Source: Curtobacterium flaccumfaciens UCD-AKU
Lineage (GTDB): Bacteria > Actinomycetota > Actinomycetes > Actinomycetales > Microbacteriaceae
Assembly (NCBI RefSeq): GCF_000349565.1
Contig: NZ_KB714629.1
Coordinates: 98,076 to 162,075 of the forward strand
Reading direction: 5' to 3'
DNA length: 64,000 bases
Both the position numbers and the translations under genes were made by a program. Below are positions 34,901-44,929 of this stretch, piece after piece. The notes beneath the pieces are model-generated. The model did not search any database. It was not told the origin of the DNA and saw nothing but the letters and a program-made list of their open reading frames with translations. Position 1 is the stretch's first letter, and each line of letters opens with the position of its first letter.

Positions 34901-37413
34901 GCGTCCTCCGAGAAGTCCTGACGGACCCCGGTCGGGTCGACCACGCTCGACAGGCGGCCGTTCACGTCGTATTCGCGGCTCCAAGTCGCGCCGGTCGGGT
35001 CGGTGACGGCCTGGAGGCGCGACAAAGCGTCGTGCGCGAACGTCCAGTCCGCGCCGCCCGGCATCTCGAGCCGCGCGAGGTTCGCCTGGTCGTCGTACGT
35101 CCGGGTCGTGGTGCGACCCAGGGGGTCAGTGACGGTGTGCAGTTCGCCGTCCGGTGAGTATGTGTACTCGGTGCGCGCCCCGAGCGGGCCGATGACCGCG
35201 CTGATCCGGCCGCCGGCGGCATGCTCGAAGCGCCAGACCGCTCCGTCGGCATCCTGCCGGGACTCCAGCAGACCCGCGGCGTCGTAGCGGTACTCGGTGC
35301 GAGCACCAGTGGGGCTGATCGCCGCAGTCGGCCGACCGGCGGCGTCACGCTCGACGCGCGCGGTGTCACCGAGCGCGTTCGTCGTCGCGACCAGCTCGCC
35401 GAAGGCGTCGTACTCGAGTTCGATCCGCACGCCGGTGGGGTCGACCACCTGGCGCAGGAGCCCCCCGTCCCAGCTCAGCTCCGTCCGGCCGCCGACCGGG
35501 TCGACGATGACCGACGGGTCGCGGTCGTCGCCCACGTACTCGTAGGTAACGACCGCACCGGCCTCGGTGACGACGGTCGTCACGCGATCCTGGTCGTCGT
35601 ACCCGTAGGTCAGGTCGCCGCCGGAGGGCGTGACGGTGCGGGTCTTACGGCCGCGGTCGTCGTACGCGTGCACGGTCACCGAGCCGTCGCGCTCGGTCGC
35701 GGACACGAGATTGCCGTGCCGGTCGTAGCTCATCGACTGGCGTCGGTCGTCGGAGTCGATGACCCCGACGAGACGCCCCTTGGCGTCGGCGATGTAGGAG
35801 TTCGACCGCGAGCCGTCGTGGTCGGACACCACCGTGACGCGGCCGGGCAGGTAGGCGAACCGCACGGTGCGGCCGTGCGGGCTGATCTGTTCGACCACGC
35901 GGCATTGTGCGTCGTAGGTGTTGTCGACCTCGACGACACCGGCCGCACTCGTGACCGTCGTGATGAGGTCGTCTTCGTTCCAGCCGTACGTGCGGGTGCC
36001 GACGGCGTCGGTCACCGAGACGAGTCGGCCGCGCTCGTCGTACCCGTACTCGACCCGGCGGCCGTCGGATGCGCGGAGGACCGCGACCCGGCCGTCGACG
36101 TGGTCGATGTCGACCGCGCGGCCGCGCTCGTGTACCAGACGCACGACGACGTCGTCGCTGTCCCGCTCGACGCGGACCGCGGTACCGGCACCGCCGCGCT
36201 GTCCGAGCCACAGCCCCGACAGAGAGAAGTCGATGCGCTCGCCCTGGTTGTCGCAGACGACGAGCCGGTCGCCCTCGGCCGCGAGCCAGCGGTTCTCGCC
36301 GACGCCACGGGCCCACCCCTCGCCGTCACGTGGGAAGCGCACCTGACGACCGTCGGCGCCGACGAACGACGCGCCCTCGTCGTCGAGGAGCAGACGGGTC
36401 TCGAGGATCGACGCCCACCCCGGACCGAAGAGCCCGACGTGCTGGTCGAGGGAGTTGTACATGCGGGTCACCTGCAGCGCCGCAGATGCACCGGTGAACG
36501 CCAGGTCGAACTCCGGCTCGAGGAAGTTGCCCGTCGTGGTGTTCACCGGGTCCATCGAGAAGCCGGTGGTGGGCTGAGCGCCGTAGGCCGTCGGCGGCTC
36601 GAACTGCAGGTCGGTGCGGGTCTGCGAGACGCCGGCCGCGGCGAGCGCCGCAGCGAGGGCCGAGTCTGCGACGGTGGACACGGCACCCTCGCCGCCGGCG
36701 GCCGCGAAGGCGTCGGCGACGGTGTTGGCCCACGTGACGTCCTGGTCGTTCGCCCCGATCCACTGCTCGAACGCCGTCACGACGCTGCCGGCGTCGATGT
36801 GCGCCCACGAGCACTTCGTCGCGAAGTCGGCGAGCTTGCCGCGGAGCGCCCCGGGTTTGCCGTCGAGGGCGCGGTTCAGCGTCGAGGAACCGGTCGCGAA
36901 CGAGCGGAGGTCAGCGGGCCGGGCGGACGACGTGCCGCCACCACCACCGCCGGCCCCGGGGTTCGGGGTTTCACGCGGCTTCGTCGTCACGGCCGGCGGG
37001 TCGAACTTCGGCGCCGGTTCGTTCTCGACGGTCGGCATCGGGTCGTAGTGGAAGGAGTCGTTGAGGAAGTCTTGGAACCCGTTGCGATCGTCCTCGCGCT
37101 CCTGCCACTCGCGGGCGGTTTTGCGGCGCGCGCGCTCGTCCGCGGCGGCGGCCTTCATGGTGTCGATCCACCCGGCGATGGTCTCGAGGGCGTCGACGAT
37201 GTTGGTGGCATCGCTCGATGCCGTCCCCGCGTTCTGCGTGAAGAGCTGCGAGAAGTGCCCGCGGAACTCCTGCGAGGCGGTCGTCACGTACGACTGCCTC
37301 GATGCCTTCTGTCCGCTGATCGCGTCAGCCGACGCGGTCAGCGAGCTCTTGAGCGCATCCGCGGTGGCATCGTCGAACTCGATCGGATCCGTGTTGGCGT
37401 GGATCTTCGCCAT
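31987..37413 (-). CDS. RHS/YD-repeat polymorphic toxin with WXG-like N-terminus
   Basis: 1,808 residues. Residues 1–110 are helical ([16 protein letters not shown] … [26 protein letters not shown]), resembling the WXG100/LXG export domains that route toxins to type VII machines. A Gly-rich linker follows. A DUF6531-type segment starts near 286 ([19 protein letters not shown]), then about 1,000 residues of YD repeats ([21 protein letters not shown]…) form the shell. The RHS core motif ends [20 protein letters not shown] near 1,503. The last ~305 residues are Gly/Ala-rich hydrophobic stretches ([52 protein letters not shown]) without a recognisable nuclease or deaminase motif. A membrane-acting tip is plausible. 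The lower G+C towards this end suggests tip exchange. Confidence 0.9.
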   Translation of the reverse strand: MAKIHANTDPIEFDDATADALKSSLTASADAISGQKASRQSYVTTASQEFRGHFSQLFTQNAGTASSDATNIVDALETIAGWIDTMKAAAADERARRKTAREWQEREDDRNGFQDFLNDSFHYDPMPTVENEPAPKFDPPAVTTKPRETPNPGAGGGGGGTSSARPADLRSFATGSSTLNRALDGKPGALRGKLADFATKCSWAHIDAGSVVTAFEQWIGANDQDVTWANTVADAFAAAGGEGAVSTVADSALAAALAAAGVSQTRTDLQFEPPTAYGAQPTTGFSMDPVNTTTGNFLEPEFDLAFTGASAALQVTRMYNSLDQHVGLFGPGWASILETRLLLDDEGASFVGADGRQVRFPRDGEGWARGVGENRWLAAEGDRLVVCDNQGERIDFSLSGLWLGQRGGAGTAVRVERDSDDVVVRLVHERGRAVDIDHVDGRVAVLRASDGRRVEYGYDERGRLVSVTDAVGTRTYGWNEDDLITTVTSAAGVVEVDNTYDAQCRVVEQISPHGRTVRFAYLPGRVTVVSDHDGSRSNSYIADAKGRLVGVIDSDDRRQSMSYDRHGNLVSATERDGSVTVHAYDDRGRKTRTVTPSGGDLTYGYDDQDRVTTVVTEAGAVVTYEYVGDDRDPSVIVDPVGGRTELSWDGGLLRQVVDPTGVRIELEYDAFGELVATTNALGDTARVERDAAGRPTAAISPTGARTEYRYDAAGLLESRQDADGAVWRFEHAAGGRISAVIGPLGARTEYTYSPDGELHTVTDPLGRTTTRTYDDQANLARLEMPGGADWTFAHDALSRLQAVTDPTGATWSREYDVNGRLSSVVDPTGVRQDFSEDAKTGVASLRDAFDAVTVQFDAYGRPVESASDEFGSELVTYDAAGRPVELVDGEGGLTRIERDLAGRVISLTTPSGVRATYEYDLCGRPSAATDPSGARTVLEYDAHSRVVRWTLPTGDTEQVVYDAVGRVVAQTTPGSGTSRFRYDAAGRLVSVHDARYGRRRFRYDASGQLAATVNGLGGVTTFAHDERGRLTTVTDPTGGVTTRTYDDADRITSVTDPLGRTTTAAYDAAGRQVGQTDPDGHTVTWSYDAAGRQRDVGVDGVVQFELRRDALGRTLTVTDHTRGAGRSVEHELHHDRRGLLVRRSRGSAAIGWEYDADGNRTARIDPAGTHTAFRRNAAGLVTAVERGGLGVGTFAYDAGGRIVQSATGDLVQAWSYEGGVLVAHTTTTPDGAQVTRIARDDDGRIAAIDGPDGRVDYTFDGAGQLVRAGDSTWEYDSAGRLVSETVDGVTTTYEYDRAGQLTATLRDGQRTEYVHDGLGRRVRRTEPDGSTTEYTWSPLGYLAGLVTRDATYAETGRNDVWTDALGELATVDDVEAWWDTAAAVPSLMSIGGTSVLDLPGGVTAVGTKWTTPGWRNARATDASDPWATLAGVSGAALPATVGLTATGGINIGGLEWLGARVYDPAARGFLSVDPLAPVLGSGWSGNPYSYAGNDPLHAVDPLGLRPATDADLQAYRDAHQGVFDGGWWKDNWEYVVGGAAIVGGGILMFTGVGGPAGMMLISGGLDVITQKATTGNVNWAQVAGATALGAIPGGAGSLFKAAKYGGQGLRVAENVAAPTTRVVKSLATNMAVNGAAGSGFGVAANVVTSVTSNKPITARGLLGSAGGGFVAGSVSGLAGPAGGSIAEHLQRPVESVVSKLGTSAVGSVAATAGTTVDHWISGEDMSWNDVIWSTASGAAAPHLSFGEKYTQTNFEALRKVPYTQTQTWQGLTGSGRNAVALRGGAAIGSAVGAGGDVIHDSVSGVMGW

Positions 37414-37481
37414 GGTCGTCCCCCCAGGGTCGGTGCTTGTCGTGCTGATCGTGCTGGTGAAGCGGCCCCACCGACCGCGAA

Positions 37482-37515
37482 CGCCCGGACCGCCGCGAAT
37501 GCGACGGTCCGGGCG
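37482..37515 (-). terminator. hairpin between the WXG100 gene and the RHS toxin gene
   Basis: CGCCCGGACCG and CGGTCCGGGCG form a perfect 11-bp stem with a 12-nt loop, 16 nt after the WXG100 stop on the minus strand. As a partial terminator it would keep WXG100 levels above toxin levels. Confidence 0.65.
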
Positions 37516-37530
37516 GGAACATGCTGGTGC

Positions 37531-37812
37531 CTACGCGCCGCCGCCTGCGGTGAAGATGTCCTGCGAGATCTTGTCGAGCTGCGTACGGAGCTGCTCGAGC
37601 TCGGTCTTCGCCTTGTCGAGAGCAGCCTTGGTCTCCGGCCAGGTGGACCCACGGAACGTCGCCGCGAGCGGGCCGTCCCAGACGTTCGAGTCGGAGAGGA
37701 TCCGGCCCTGAGCGTCGAGCTGCGAGATCTGATCGGTGAAACCACCGTTGACGATCGACTGGACCTGACGGATGGCGGTCTTGGCCTGCTCGGTCGAAAG
37801 GACACGCGACAT
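37531..37812 (-). CDS. WXG100-family (ESAT-6-like) protein
   Basis: 93 residues, the typical size. Two helices are joined by the W-x-G turn seen as [14 protein letters not shown] (Trp-Asp-Gly near residue 45). The second helix is strongly heptad-like ([30 protein letters not shown]). No C-terminal YxxxD/E signal is evident; the chain ends TAGGGA. WXG100 proteins are small substrates or chaperones of type VII secretion. It is encoded just upstream of the RHS toxin on the same strand and probably shares a promoter. Start ATG at 37812. Confidence 0.85.
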   Translation of the reverse strand: MSRVLSTEQAKTAIRQVQSIVNGGFTDQISQLDAQGRILSDSNVWDGPLAATFRGSTWPETKAALDKAKTELEQLRTQLDKISQDIFTAGGGA

Positions 37813-37948
37813 GATGAACCTCTTTCATTCGTAGCTGCACCCCCGCGCAGTGGAATCCCCCCGGAGGCTCTGACACGGCCCACCATACCCACAAACCCGG
37901 GCAGATGTCACCGTCGGTATATCGTGACCGTTCCTCCACACACGAACG

Positions 37949-37981
37949 GTTCACCACCGGTTTCCACAGCGTCCACCGGGG
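37949..37981 (+). promoter_or_regulatory. PHO-box-like triple repeat upstream of ppk
   Basis: Contiguous 11-nt units GTTCACCACCG, GTTTCCACAGC and GTCCACCGGGG, ending 38 nt before the ppk start. A CAGGAT box at 38008–38013 followed by 6 nt and the ATG makes a leaderless promoter; the repeats would then abut the -35 region, as expected for an activator site. Confidence 0.5.
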
Positions 37982-38019
37982 CCCCTCCGACGGCAGGGGC
38001 CGGGTGGCAGGATGTGGGG

Positions 38020-40185
38020 ATGGACACCGAACCGCAGCTCGACGGCGAATCCGTCGCACCCGACCTCGACGACTTCGACGAGGTCGTCGAGATCGAGCAC
38101 GAGTCGCTGCCGACGGACCGCTACTTCGACCGCGAGCTCAGCTGGCTCCGGTTCAACCAGCGCGTGCTCGAGCTGGGTGAAGACCGCACGCAGCCCCTGC
38201 TGGAGCGTGCGAACTTCCTGGCGATCTTCGCGTCCAACCTCGACGAGTTCTTCATGGTCCGCGTCGCCGGCCTGAAGCGCCGCATCGACACCGGCATCGC
38301 CGTCCCGACCAACGTCGGCCGTGCCCCCAGTGACGTCCTGCGCGACATCGCGAAGAAGGCTCACGAGCTGCAGGACCGGCACGCGCAGGCGTTCATCGGG
38401 TCGCTCAAGCCGGACCTCGACGCCGCGGGCATCCACATCGAGCACTGGTCCGACCTCGACGAAGCCGACCGGCAGCGGATGCGGGAGTACTTCAACGAGC
38501 AGATCTTCCCGGTGCTCATGCCGCTGGCGGTCGACCCGGCGCACCCGTTCCCCTACATCTCCGGGCTCTCGCTCAACCTGGCGGTGCGGGTCCGCAACCC
38601 GAAGTCGCAGCGCCAGGAGTTCGCGCGCCTCAAGGTGCCGCAGAACTTCTCCCGCTTCATCAAGCTGCCGGACGACAACTCCGGGCGGATGCGCTTCATC
38701 CCGCTCGAAGACCTCATCGCGAACCACCTCGACGACCTGTTCCCGGGGATGGAGGTCCTCGAGCACCACGTGTTCCGGGTCACCCGCAACGAGGACGTCG
38801 AGATCGAGGAGGACGAGGCCGAGAACCTCATCCAGGCCCTCGAGCGCGAGCTCCTGCGCCGCCGGTTCGGCCCGCCGATCCGCCTCGAGATCACCGAGGA
38901 CATGGACCCGGTGACCCTCGACCTGCTCGTGCGTGAACTCGACATCACCGAGGAAGAGGTGTTCCGGCTGCCGTCGCCGCTCGACCTCGGCGGGCTGTTC
39001 GAGATCTCGAAGATCAGCCGCCCGGACCTGCACTACCCGAAGCACGTGCCGACGACCCCGGTGCAGTTCCAGCCGGGTGAACCGAACACGAAGCCCGACC
39101 TGTTCCGTGCGATCAAGGCGAACGACGTCCTGGTCCACCACCCCTACGAGTCCTTCGCCACGAGCGTGCAGGCGTTCCTCGAGCAGGCCGCGGCCGACCC
39201 GAACGTCCTGGCGATCAAGCAGACGCTGTACCGCACGTCCGGCGACAGCCCCATCGTCGAAGCGCTCATCGACGCAGCGGCCGCCGGCAAGCAGGTCCTC
39301 GCCCTGGTCGAGATCAAGGCGCGCTTCGACGAGCAGAACAACATCACCTGGGCCCGCAAGCTCGAGAAGGCCGGCGTGCACGTCGTCTACGGCCTGGTGG
39401 GGCTGAAGACGCACTCGAAGCTGGTGCTCGTCATCCGGCAAGAGGGCGGGACGCTCAAGCACTACAGCCACATCGGCACGGGCAACTACAACCCGAAGAC
39501 CTCGCGCATCTACGAGGACATGGGCCTGTTCACCTCGGACGACACCGTGGGCAAGGACCTCACCCGCCTGTTCAACGAGCTGTCCGGCTACGCCATCGAG
39601 AAGAAGTTCAAGCGCCTGCTCGTGGCACCGCTGCACCTGCGGAAGGGCCTGCTCAAGCGCATCCAGACCGAGGCGGCGAACGCCCGTGCCGGCAAGCCCT
39701 CGGGCATCCGGATCAAGGTCAACTCGATGGTCGACGAGCAGATCATCGACGCGCTCTACCTGGCGAGCCAGGCCGGGGTGCCGATCGACGTCTGGGTCCG
39801 GGGCATCTGCTCGCTCAAGCCGGGGATGGAAGGCGTCAGCGACACCATCCGCGTGCGGAGCATCGTCGGCCGCTACCTGGAGCACTCCCGCGCCTTCGCG
39901 TTCCACAACGACGGCGACCCGGCGGTGTTCATCGGCAGCGCCGACATGATGCACCGCAACCTCGACCGTCGCGTCGAGGCACTCGTGCGGCTGGTCGCAC
40001 CGGACCACATCAACGAGGTCCAGGAGATGTTCGACCTGGCGATGGCCGACACCGCCAGCTCGTGGCACCTGGAGTCCGACGGCGAGTGGACGCGGCACTC
40101 CACCGACGATGCGGGCCGCCCGCTCGAGGACGTGCAGAATGTGACCATGCGGAAGATCTCGGCTCGGAAGCGCTCGACTTGGTGA
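38020..40185 (+). CDS. ppk: polyphosphate kinase 1
   Basis: 721 residues; reversibly transfers the ATP gamma-phosphate onto polyphosphate. Family marks in order: [17 protein letters not shown] and [20 protein letters not shown] in the N-terminal domain; the middle head domain; then the phospholipase-D-like catalytic domains with [13 protein letters not shown], the autophosphorylated His in [38 protein letters not shown], and [17 protein letters not shown] near the end. The ATG at 38020 yields an acidic 30-residue leader; the very long in-frame extension upstream to 35221 is antisense to the toxin gene. It overlaps mutT1 by 4 nt (GTGA). PHO-type repeats upstream suggest induction in phosphate starvation. 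Confidence 0.95.
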   Translation: MDTEPQLDGESVAPDLDDFDEVVEIEHESLPTDRYFDRELSWLRFNQRVLELGEDRTQPLLERANFLAIFASNLDEFFMVRVAGLKRRIDTGIAVPTNVGRAPSDVLRDIAKKAHELQDRHAQAFIGSLKPDLDAAGIHIEHWSDLDEADRQRMREYFNEQIFPVLMPLAVDPAHPFPYISGLSLNLAVRVRNPKSQRQEFARLKVPQNFSRFIKLPDDNSGRMRFIPLEDLIANHLDDLFPGMEVLEHHVFRVTRNEDVEIEEDEAENLIQALERELLRRRFGPPIRLEITEDMDPVTLDLLVRELDITEEEVFRLPSPLDLGGLFEISKISRPDLHYPKHVPTTPVQFQPGEPNTKPDLFRAIKANDVLVHHPYESFATSVQAFLEQAAADPNVLAIKQTLYRTSGDSPIVEALIDAAAAGKQVLALVEIKARFDEQNNITWARKLEKAGVHVVYGLVGLKTHSKLVLVIRQEGGTLKHYSHIGTGNYNPKTSRIYEDMGLFTSDDTVGKDLTRLFNELSGYAIEKKFKRLLVAPLHLRKGLLKRIQTEAANARAGKPSGIRIKVNSMVDEQIIDALYLASQAGVPIDVWVRGICSLKPGMEGVSDTIRVRSIVGRYLEHSRAFAFHNDGDPAVFIGSADMMHRNLDRRVEALVRLVAPDHINEVQEMFDLAMADTASSWHLESDGEWTRHSTDDAGRPLEDVQNVTMRKISARKRSTW

Positions 40186-41129
40186 GCGGCGGTCCCTCGG
40201 GCCCCGTCGTCGCTGCGGGTGCGGTCGTCTGGCGCGAACAGGACGGCACACCCCTCGTGCTGCTCATCCACCGCGACCACCACAAGGACGTCTCCCTGCC
40301 CAAGGGCAAGGTGGACCCGGGCGAGGCCGTCCCGACGACCGCTGTGCGCGAGATCGACGAGGAGACCGGCTACCGCGTCCACCTCGGCGCTCCGCTCGGC
40401 ACCGCCGAGTACGTGCTGCCGAACGGTCGCGACAAGGTCGTGCACTACTGGGCGGCCCGGGTCTCGGCCAAGGAGTACGCCCGCGCCGGGGCCTTCGAGC
40501 CGAACCACGAGGTCGCCGCACTCGAGTGGGTCACCATCGACGACGCCCGCAACCGTCTGACGTACGAGCGGGACGTCGCGATCCTCGACCGCTTCGCCGA
40601 ACGCGCCGCCGCCGGACAGCACCGCACCTTCGCCCTGATCACCCTGCGCCACGCGAAGACCGTGCCCGGCTCGGACTGGGACGGTCCCGACGCCACCCGA
40701 CCGCTGTTGCCCGTCGGCCGTTCGCAGGCCAAGGCCGCCGCGGCGCCGGTCGCGGCGTTCGGCCCGAAGAAGATCGTGAGCAGCACGGCGGCGCGGTGCC
40801 TCGCGACCGTCGAACCGCTCTCGGCCGCGACGAAGCTCGGCGTCTCGAGCACCCCGGACATCAGCCAGGACGCCCACGACCGCGGAGCCGCCGACGTCAA
40901 GGGCGTCGTCCGGCGCCGCCTCGACAAGGGCAAGACCGCCGTGCTCTGCTCGCACGGCCCGGTGCTGCCCGACATCATCGCCCGGATCGCCACCGTGACC
41001 GCCGACGACTCCGGCCGCTTCGACCTGCGTCGTGCGGCGATGTTGTCCGTCGGGGACTTCTCCGTCATGCACATCGCCGGAGACACACTCGTCGCGGTCG
41101 AGACGCACCGCAACACGATCTCGGCGTGA
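40182..41129 (+). CDS. mutT1: NUDIX hydrolase fused to a histidine phosphatase (MutT1 type)
   Basis: 315 residues. The N-terminal NUDIX domain has the complete box from Gly42: [20 protein letters not shown] followed by TGY. The C-terminal SixA-like domain begins near residue 150 with the phospho-acceptor His in [23 protein letters not shown] and includes [15 protein letters not shown] and [11 protein letters not shown]. Mycobacterial MutT1, also encoded next to ppk1, converts 8-oxo-GTP/dGTP to the monophosphate via its two domains and degrades diadenosine polyphosphates. The same role is inferred. The GTG start lies inside the ppk stop (4-nt overlap), so the two are coupled. Confidence 0.88.
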   Translation: MSGGPSGPVVAAGAVVWREQDGTPLVLLIHRDHHKDVSLPKGKVDPGEAVPTTAVREIDEETGYRVHLGAPLGTAEYVLPNGRDKVVHYWAARVSAKEYARAGAFEPNHEVAALEWVTIDDARNRLTYERDVAILDRFAERAAAGQHRTFALITLRHAKTVPGSDWDGPDATRPLLPVGRSQAKAAAAPVAAFGPKKIVSSTAARCLATVEPLSAATKLGVSSTPDISQDAHDRGAADVKGVVRRRLDKGKTAVLCSHGPVLPDIIARIATVTADDSGRFDLRRAAMLSVGDFSVMHIAGDTLVAVETHRNTISA

Positions 41130-41361
41130 CCCGAGACCGGCGGACCACAGTGCCGCCGGACAGCAGCGCCACCGGGCCACAGCGGACGCGTCCGGTAGCC
41201 GGCCACGAGACGGGCCGCGCCGCGCCCGGAGAACGCGATCCGGGCCTCCCGACCGCCCTTCCGCGATCATGCGTGCGTATCTTCCGAACGCGCGCACAGT
41301 GCCCCCGATCCTGCTCCCTGCGCGGGCGCGGCGCACGCCGCCCCGACGCGGACAACCCCTC

Positions 41362-41383
41362 GTTCACCTTCCGTTCACCAGCG
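41362..41383 (+). promoter_or_regulatory. PHO box upstream of pstS
   Basis: Two exact-phase 11-nt direct repeats, GTTCACCTTCC and GTTCACCAGCG, the clearest PHO-type site in the window. A TACAGT -10 box at 41411–41416 puts the repeats just upstream of the -35 region. The rest of the 356-bp gap 41130–41485 shows only GC-rich weak hairpins (for example around 41215–41255). Confidence 0.75.
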
Positions 41384-41485
41384 GGGGTGATCCCCGTCAC
41401 CTCGCGTCCCTACAGTCGCTCCCGGGTCGGCACCGGCCCAGGGACCGCAGTGGTCCCACTGCATTCCATTCCCGAAGGGACCCCT

Positions 41486-42592
41486 GTGAACATCAAGCGA
41501 ATCGGTTCGATCGCAGCAATCGCGATCGCCGGCGCAGTCGTGCTCTCCTCGTGCGCGGCAAACGAGGACGCGGGCAGCACCAAGTCCTCCTCCACCAGCG
41601 GCAGCGACTACTCGAAGCTCTCCGGCACCCTGACCGGCTCGGGCTCGTCCGCACAGCAGACCGCGCAGGCCACCTGGGCCGCCGGTTTCCAGGACGAAGC
41701 CAAGGGCGTCACGGTGAACTACACGCCGGACGGCTCCGGCGCCGGCCGCGAGAACTTCATGTCGGGTGCCGCGGACTTCGCCGGCTCCGACGCCGCACTG
41801 AAGGACGAGGAGCTCTCGGGCAAGTTCGAGTCCTGCAAGGCGGACACCAAGGGCATCGACATCCCCGTCTACATCTCCCCGATCGCCATCGCGTACAAGG
41901 TCGACGGCGTCAGCGACCTGACCCTCGACGCGAAGACCATCGCGGGCATCTTCTCGGGCAAGATCACCAAGTGGAACGACTCGGAGATCGCCGACCTGAA
42001 CAAGGACGCGAAGCTGCCGGACGCGAACATCACGGTCGTGCACCGCTCCGACGACTCGGGCACCACGCAGAACTTCTCGGAGTACGTCTCCGCGAACGCC
42101 GGCGACGTCTGGACCGAAGAGCCGAGCCAGACCTTCCCGTACTCGGTCGGTGACAGCGCGAAGGGCACCTCCGGTGTCGCCTCCGCGATGGGCAACGCCA
42201 CCAACGCCATCACCTACATCGACGACTCCGGCGCGGGTGACCTCGACCGCGCGAAGCTGATGGTCGGCGACAAGGCGACCGAGATCTCGGCCGACGGTGC
42301 CGCGCAGGTCGTCGCCGACTCGAAGATCGCAACCGGCCGCGAGGACAACGACCTCGCGATCGACATCGACCGCAAGGACACCGCTGACGGTGCCTGGCCG
42401 CTGGTCCTCGTCTCCTACGCCATCGCGTGCCAGGAGTACAAGGACGCCGACAAGGCCGAGCTCGTGAAGGGCTACCTGGACTACGTCGTCTCGAGCGCTG
42501 CTCAGGACGCCGCTGCGAAGGAGGCCAAGTCGGCCGCCCTCTCCTCCGACCTGGCGTCGAAGGCCAAGGACGCGGTCGCGTCCATCAAGTAA
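41486..42592 (+). CDS. pstS: phosphate-binding lipoprotein of the Pst transporter
   Basis: 368-residue high-affinity phosphate receptor. The GTG start follows CGAAGGGA. A lipoprotein signal ends AVVLSSC (Cys23), followed by a Ser/Thr-rich linker. The phosphate site appears as LTGSGSSAQQTAQATW, NYTPDGSGAGRENFMSGAADFAGSDAAL and the VVHRSDDSGTTQNFSEYV loop with the conserved Arg, Asp and Ser/Thr that grip the anion. It heads pstSCAB, with a PHO box about 100 nt upstream. Downstream, an attenuator-like hairpin and tandem repeats separate it from pstC, suiting higher expression of the receptor than of the permease. Confidence 0.95.
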   Translation: MNIKRIGSIAAIAIAGAVVLSSCAANEDAGSTKSSSTSGSDYSKLSGTLTGSGSSAQQTAQATWAAGFQDEAKGVTVNYTPDGSGAGRENFMSGAADFAGSDAALKDEELSGKFESCKADTKGIDIPVYISPIAIAYKVDGVSDLTLDAKTIAGIFSGKITKWNDSEIADLNKDAKLPDANITVVHRSDDSGTTQNFSEYVSANAGDVWTEEPSQTFPYSVGDSAKGTSGVASAMGNATNAITYIDDSGAGDLDRAKLMVGDKATEISADGAAQVVADSKIATGREDNDLAIDIDRKDTADGAWPLVLVSYAIACQEYKDADKAELVKGYLDYVVSSAAQDAAAKEAKSAALSSDLASKAKDAVASIK

Positions 42593-42605
42593 GGCCCCCT
42601 GAGCG

Positions 42606-42643
42606 CCCGGACGCCGGTCCCACCCACATGACCGGCGTCCGGG
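42606..42643 (+). terminator. attenuator-like hairpin between pstS and pstC
   Basis: Perfect 13-bp stem (CCCGGACGCCGGT and its complement) around a 12-nt loop, 13 nt past the pstS stop. A partial terminator here would bias the operon towards PstS. Confidence 0.75.
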
Positions 42644-42661
42644 CCCTCGCCCGTCCGGGCC

Positions 42662-42748
42662 CCACCGGGAGTGCAGCACCACCGCCGCCACCGGGAGCGC
42701 AGCACGACTGCCGCCACCGGGAGCACAGCATCACCGCTCCCACCGGGA
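42662..42748. repeat. 26-nt tandem repeat in the pstS–pstC spacer
   Basis: Three full units starting at 42662, 42688 and 42714, each CCACCGGGAG…GCAGCA or GAGCACAGCA… in phase at exactly 26 nt, and a partial fourth at 42740. Units differ by a few substitutions. There are no spacers, so it is not a CRISPR array. It may vary in copy number or form an RNA decay barrier. Confidence 0.75.
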
Positions 42749-42830
42749 AGAGCCCGCACCCGGACGTCCCACCCCGCTCCACCACCCGCACCCGTCGCCT
42801 CCCCCGGCGTTCCTCCGACTGGAGTACCCC

Positions 42831-43781
42831 ATGACGACCGCACCGGCCCAGCCAGGGGCCACCGTCACCCCGATCAAGCCGAAGGCCGTCGTCCGCGTCG
42901 GTGACCGGATCTTCTCCGCCGCCTCGGTCATCGCCGGCGGCCTCATCCTCTTCGTGCTCGTGCTCGTCGCCGCGTTCCTCGTCTGGCAGAGCATCCCGGC
43001 GTTCTCCGCCAAGGTCGGCGAGCTGCCCGGGAAGGCCACGAACTTCTGGGACTTCGTCGGCCCCCTGGTGTTCGGCACCGTCTGGTCCGCGCTCATCGCG
43101 CTCGTGATCGCCGTGCCGCTGTCCCTCGGGATCGCCCTCTTCATCTCGCACTTCGCGCCGCGTCGACTCGCTCCGGTCCTCGGCTACGTCATCGACCTGC
43201 TGGCCGCGGTGCCGTCGGTCGTCTACGGCCTCTGGGGCATCGCCGTGCTGGCTCCCCTGGTGAAGCCCTTCTACGTGTTCCTGAACGAGTACCTCGGCTG
43301 GTTCCCGCTGTTCTCCGGTCAGGTGTCCGGCACCGGCCGCACGATCCTGACGGCCTCGATCGTCCTCGCCGTCATGGCGATCCCGATCATGACGGCGGTC
43401 ATGCGTGAGATCTTCCTGCAGGCCCCGACCCTCAACGAGGAAGCGGCCCTGGCCCTCGGCGCGACCCGCTGGGAGATGATCCGCCTGTCTGTCCTGCCGT
43501 TCGCGAAGTCCGGCATCGTGTCCGCGATCATGCTCGGCCTCGGTCGTGCACTCGGCGAGACGATGGCGATCGCGCTGGTGTTGTCGGTCTCGACGAACGT
43601 CACGTTCGAGATGCTGACGTCGCAGAACCCCTCGACGATCGCCGCGAACATCGCCCTGCAGTTCGCCGAGGCTTCCGGGACGGCACTGAACGCGCTCATC
43701 GCGTCGGGTCTCATCCTCTTCGTCATCACCCTGGTCATCAACATGCTCGCGCGGTACATCGTCCGCAGCCGAGTCAGCTGA
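42831..43781 (+). CDS. pstC: phosphate ABC transporter permease PstC
   Basis: 316-residue inner-membrane subunit with six hydrophobic helices (first SAASVIAGGLILFVLVLVAAFLVW). The transmembrane-domain signature contacting PstB appears as EAALALGATRWEMIRLSVLPFAKSGIVSAIMLGLGRALGETMAIALVL (EAA motif). Other marks: AVPSVVYGLWGIAVLAPLV. ATG start. It forms the phosphate channel with PstA, and with PhoU links transport to SenX3 signalling. It lies 13 nt before pstA. Confidence 0.95.
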   Translation: MTTAPAQPGATVTPIKPKAVVRVGDRIFSAASVIAGGLILFVLVLVAAFLVWQSIPAFSAKVGELPGKATNFWDFVGPLVFGTVWSALIALVIAVPLSLGIALFISHFAPRRLAPVLGYVIDLLAAVPSVVYGLWGIAVLAPLVKPFYVFLNEYLGWFPLFSGQVSGTGRTILTASIVLAVMAIPIMTAVMREIFLQAPTLNEEAALALGATRWEMIRLSVLPFAKSGIVSAIMLGLGRALGETMAIALVLSVSTNVTFEMLTSQNPSTIAANIALQFAEASGTALNALIASGLILFVITLVINMLARYIVRSRVS

Positions 43782-43794
43782 GAGGTCGCACCCG

Positions 43795-44880
43795 ATGTCC
43801 CTCGCGCTCCGTCAGACCGGCACCGCCGGCAACGTCTACGCCAACGGCAAGCTGCACGCGTCCGTCCCGTGGCTGCTGCTGGTCGGCAGCTGGGTCGCCC
43901 TCGTCCTGGTCTTCGCCCTGCTCAACGCCGGTGGCGCCGTCAAGGACTTCAACGTCGTCGCCGCGATCTTCCTCGGCACGGTCCTGTTCGACGTGCTCAT
44001 CGTCGTCGTCTCGCGCATCGTCGAGGGCGGTCGCAAGGCCGTCGACCGCCTGGTCACCTCGCTCGTCATCACGGCGTTCGTCATCGCGGTCCTGCCGCTG
44101 GTGTCGCTGCTCTGGACGGTCATCGCCAAGGGCGTCGCCCGCCTCGACGCGAACTTCTTCTCGTACTCGATGCGCGGGGTCATCTCCGAGGGCGGCGGCG
44201 CGGTCCACGCGCTCATCGGCACCCTCGAGATCACCCTGTTCGCGGCGCTCATCTCGGTGCCGATCGGTCTGCTCACCTCGATCTACCTGGTCGAGTACGG
44301 TCGTGGCGCGCTGGCGAAGGGCATCACGTTCTTCGTCGACGTCATGACGGGCATCCCGTCGATCGTCGCCGGGCTGTTCGCCTACGCGCTCTTCGCGCTG
44401 TTCCTCGGCCCGGGTGCCCGCTTCGGTCTGGTCGGCTCCGTCGCCCTGTCGGTGCTGATGATCCCGATCGTCGTGCGCTCCACCGAAGAGGTGCTGAAGA
44501 TCGTCCCGATGGAACTCCGCGAGGCCTCGTACGCCCTCGGTGTCCCGAAGTACCTGACGATCCTCAAGGTGGTTCTGCCCACGAGCCTCGCGGGCATCAT
44601 GACCGGCATCATGCTCTCGATCGCCCGCGTCATCGGTGAGACCGCCCCGCTGCTCGTCACGGCCGGCTTCACCGCGAGCATGAACTACAACCTGTTCCGC
44701 GACCCGATGATGACCCTGCCGGTGTACGCCTACACGCAGTACTCGCAGCAGGGCGCCAACCCGGTGCCGTTCGTCGACCGGGCGTGGACCGCGGCCCTGG
44801 TGCTCATCCTGATCGTGATGCTGCTCAACCTGCTTGCCCGGATCATCACCCGCCTCTTCGCCCCCAAGCTCAGCCGCTGA
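43795..44880 (+). CDS. pstA: phosphate ABC transporter permease PstA
   Basis: 361 residues. Three N-terminal helices (about 20–110) precede the canonical permease domain; the extended N-terminus (about 120 residues before the main domain) is common in actinobacterial PstA. The EAA-type coupling loop reads [49 protein letters not shown], preceded by [23 protein letters not shown] start 13 nt after pstC, and pstB follows 49 nt later. It pairs with PstC in the membrane. Confidence 0.95.
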   Translation: MSLALRQTGTAGNVYANGKLHASVPWLLLVGSWVALVLVFALLNAGGAVKDFNVVAAIFLGTVLFDVLIVVVSRIVEGGRKAVDRLVTSLVITAFVIAVLPLVSLLWTVIAKGVARLDANFFSYSMRGVISEGGGAVHALIGTLEITLFAALISVPIGLLTSIYLVEYGRGALAKGITFFVDVMTGIPSIVAGLFAYALFALFLGPGARFGLVGSVALSVLMIPIVVRSTEEVLKIVPMELREASYALGVPKYLTILKVVLPTSLAGIMTGIMLSIARVIGETAPLLVTAGFTASMNYNLFRDPMMTLPVYAYTQYSQQGANPVPFVDRAWTAALVLILIVMLLNLLARIITRLFAPKLSR

Positions 44881-44929
44881 CCGTCCGCCCCCGCGGATCC
44901 AGCGTCACCACCCACCCAGAAGGATCAAC

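Noticed and set aside
32344-35157. 937-residue plus-strand frame antisense to the RHS toxin
   Set aside because: Low-complexity V/R/G/D-rich translation mirroring YD repeats; no start signal or domain.
35221-38019. N-terminal extension of ppk by more than 900 residues
   Set aside because: It is antisense to the toxin gene; PPK1 proteins are about 700 residues and the ATG at 38020 gives the normal N-terminus.
42662-42748. CRISPR-like short repeats between pstS and pstC
   Set aside because: Units are directly adjacent with no spacers and no cas genes occur in the window.
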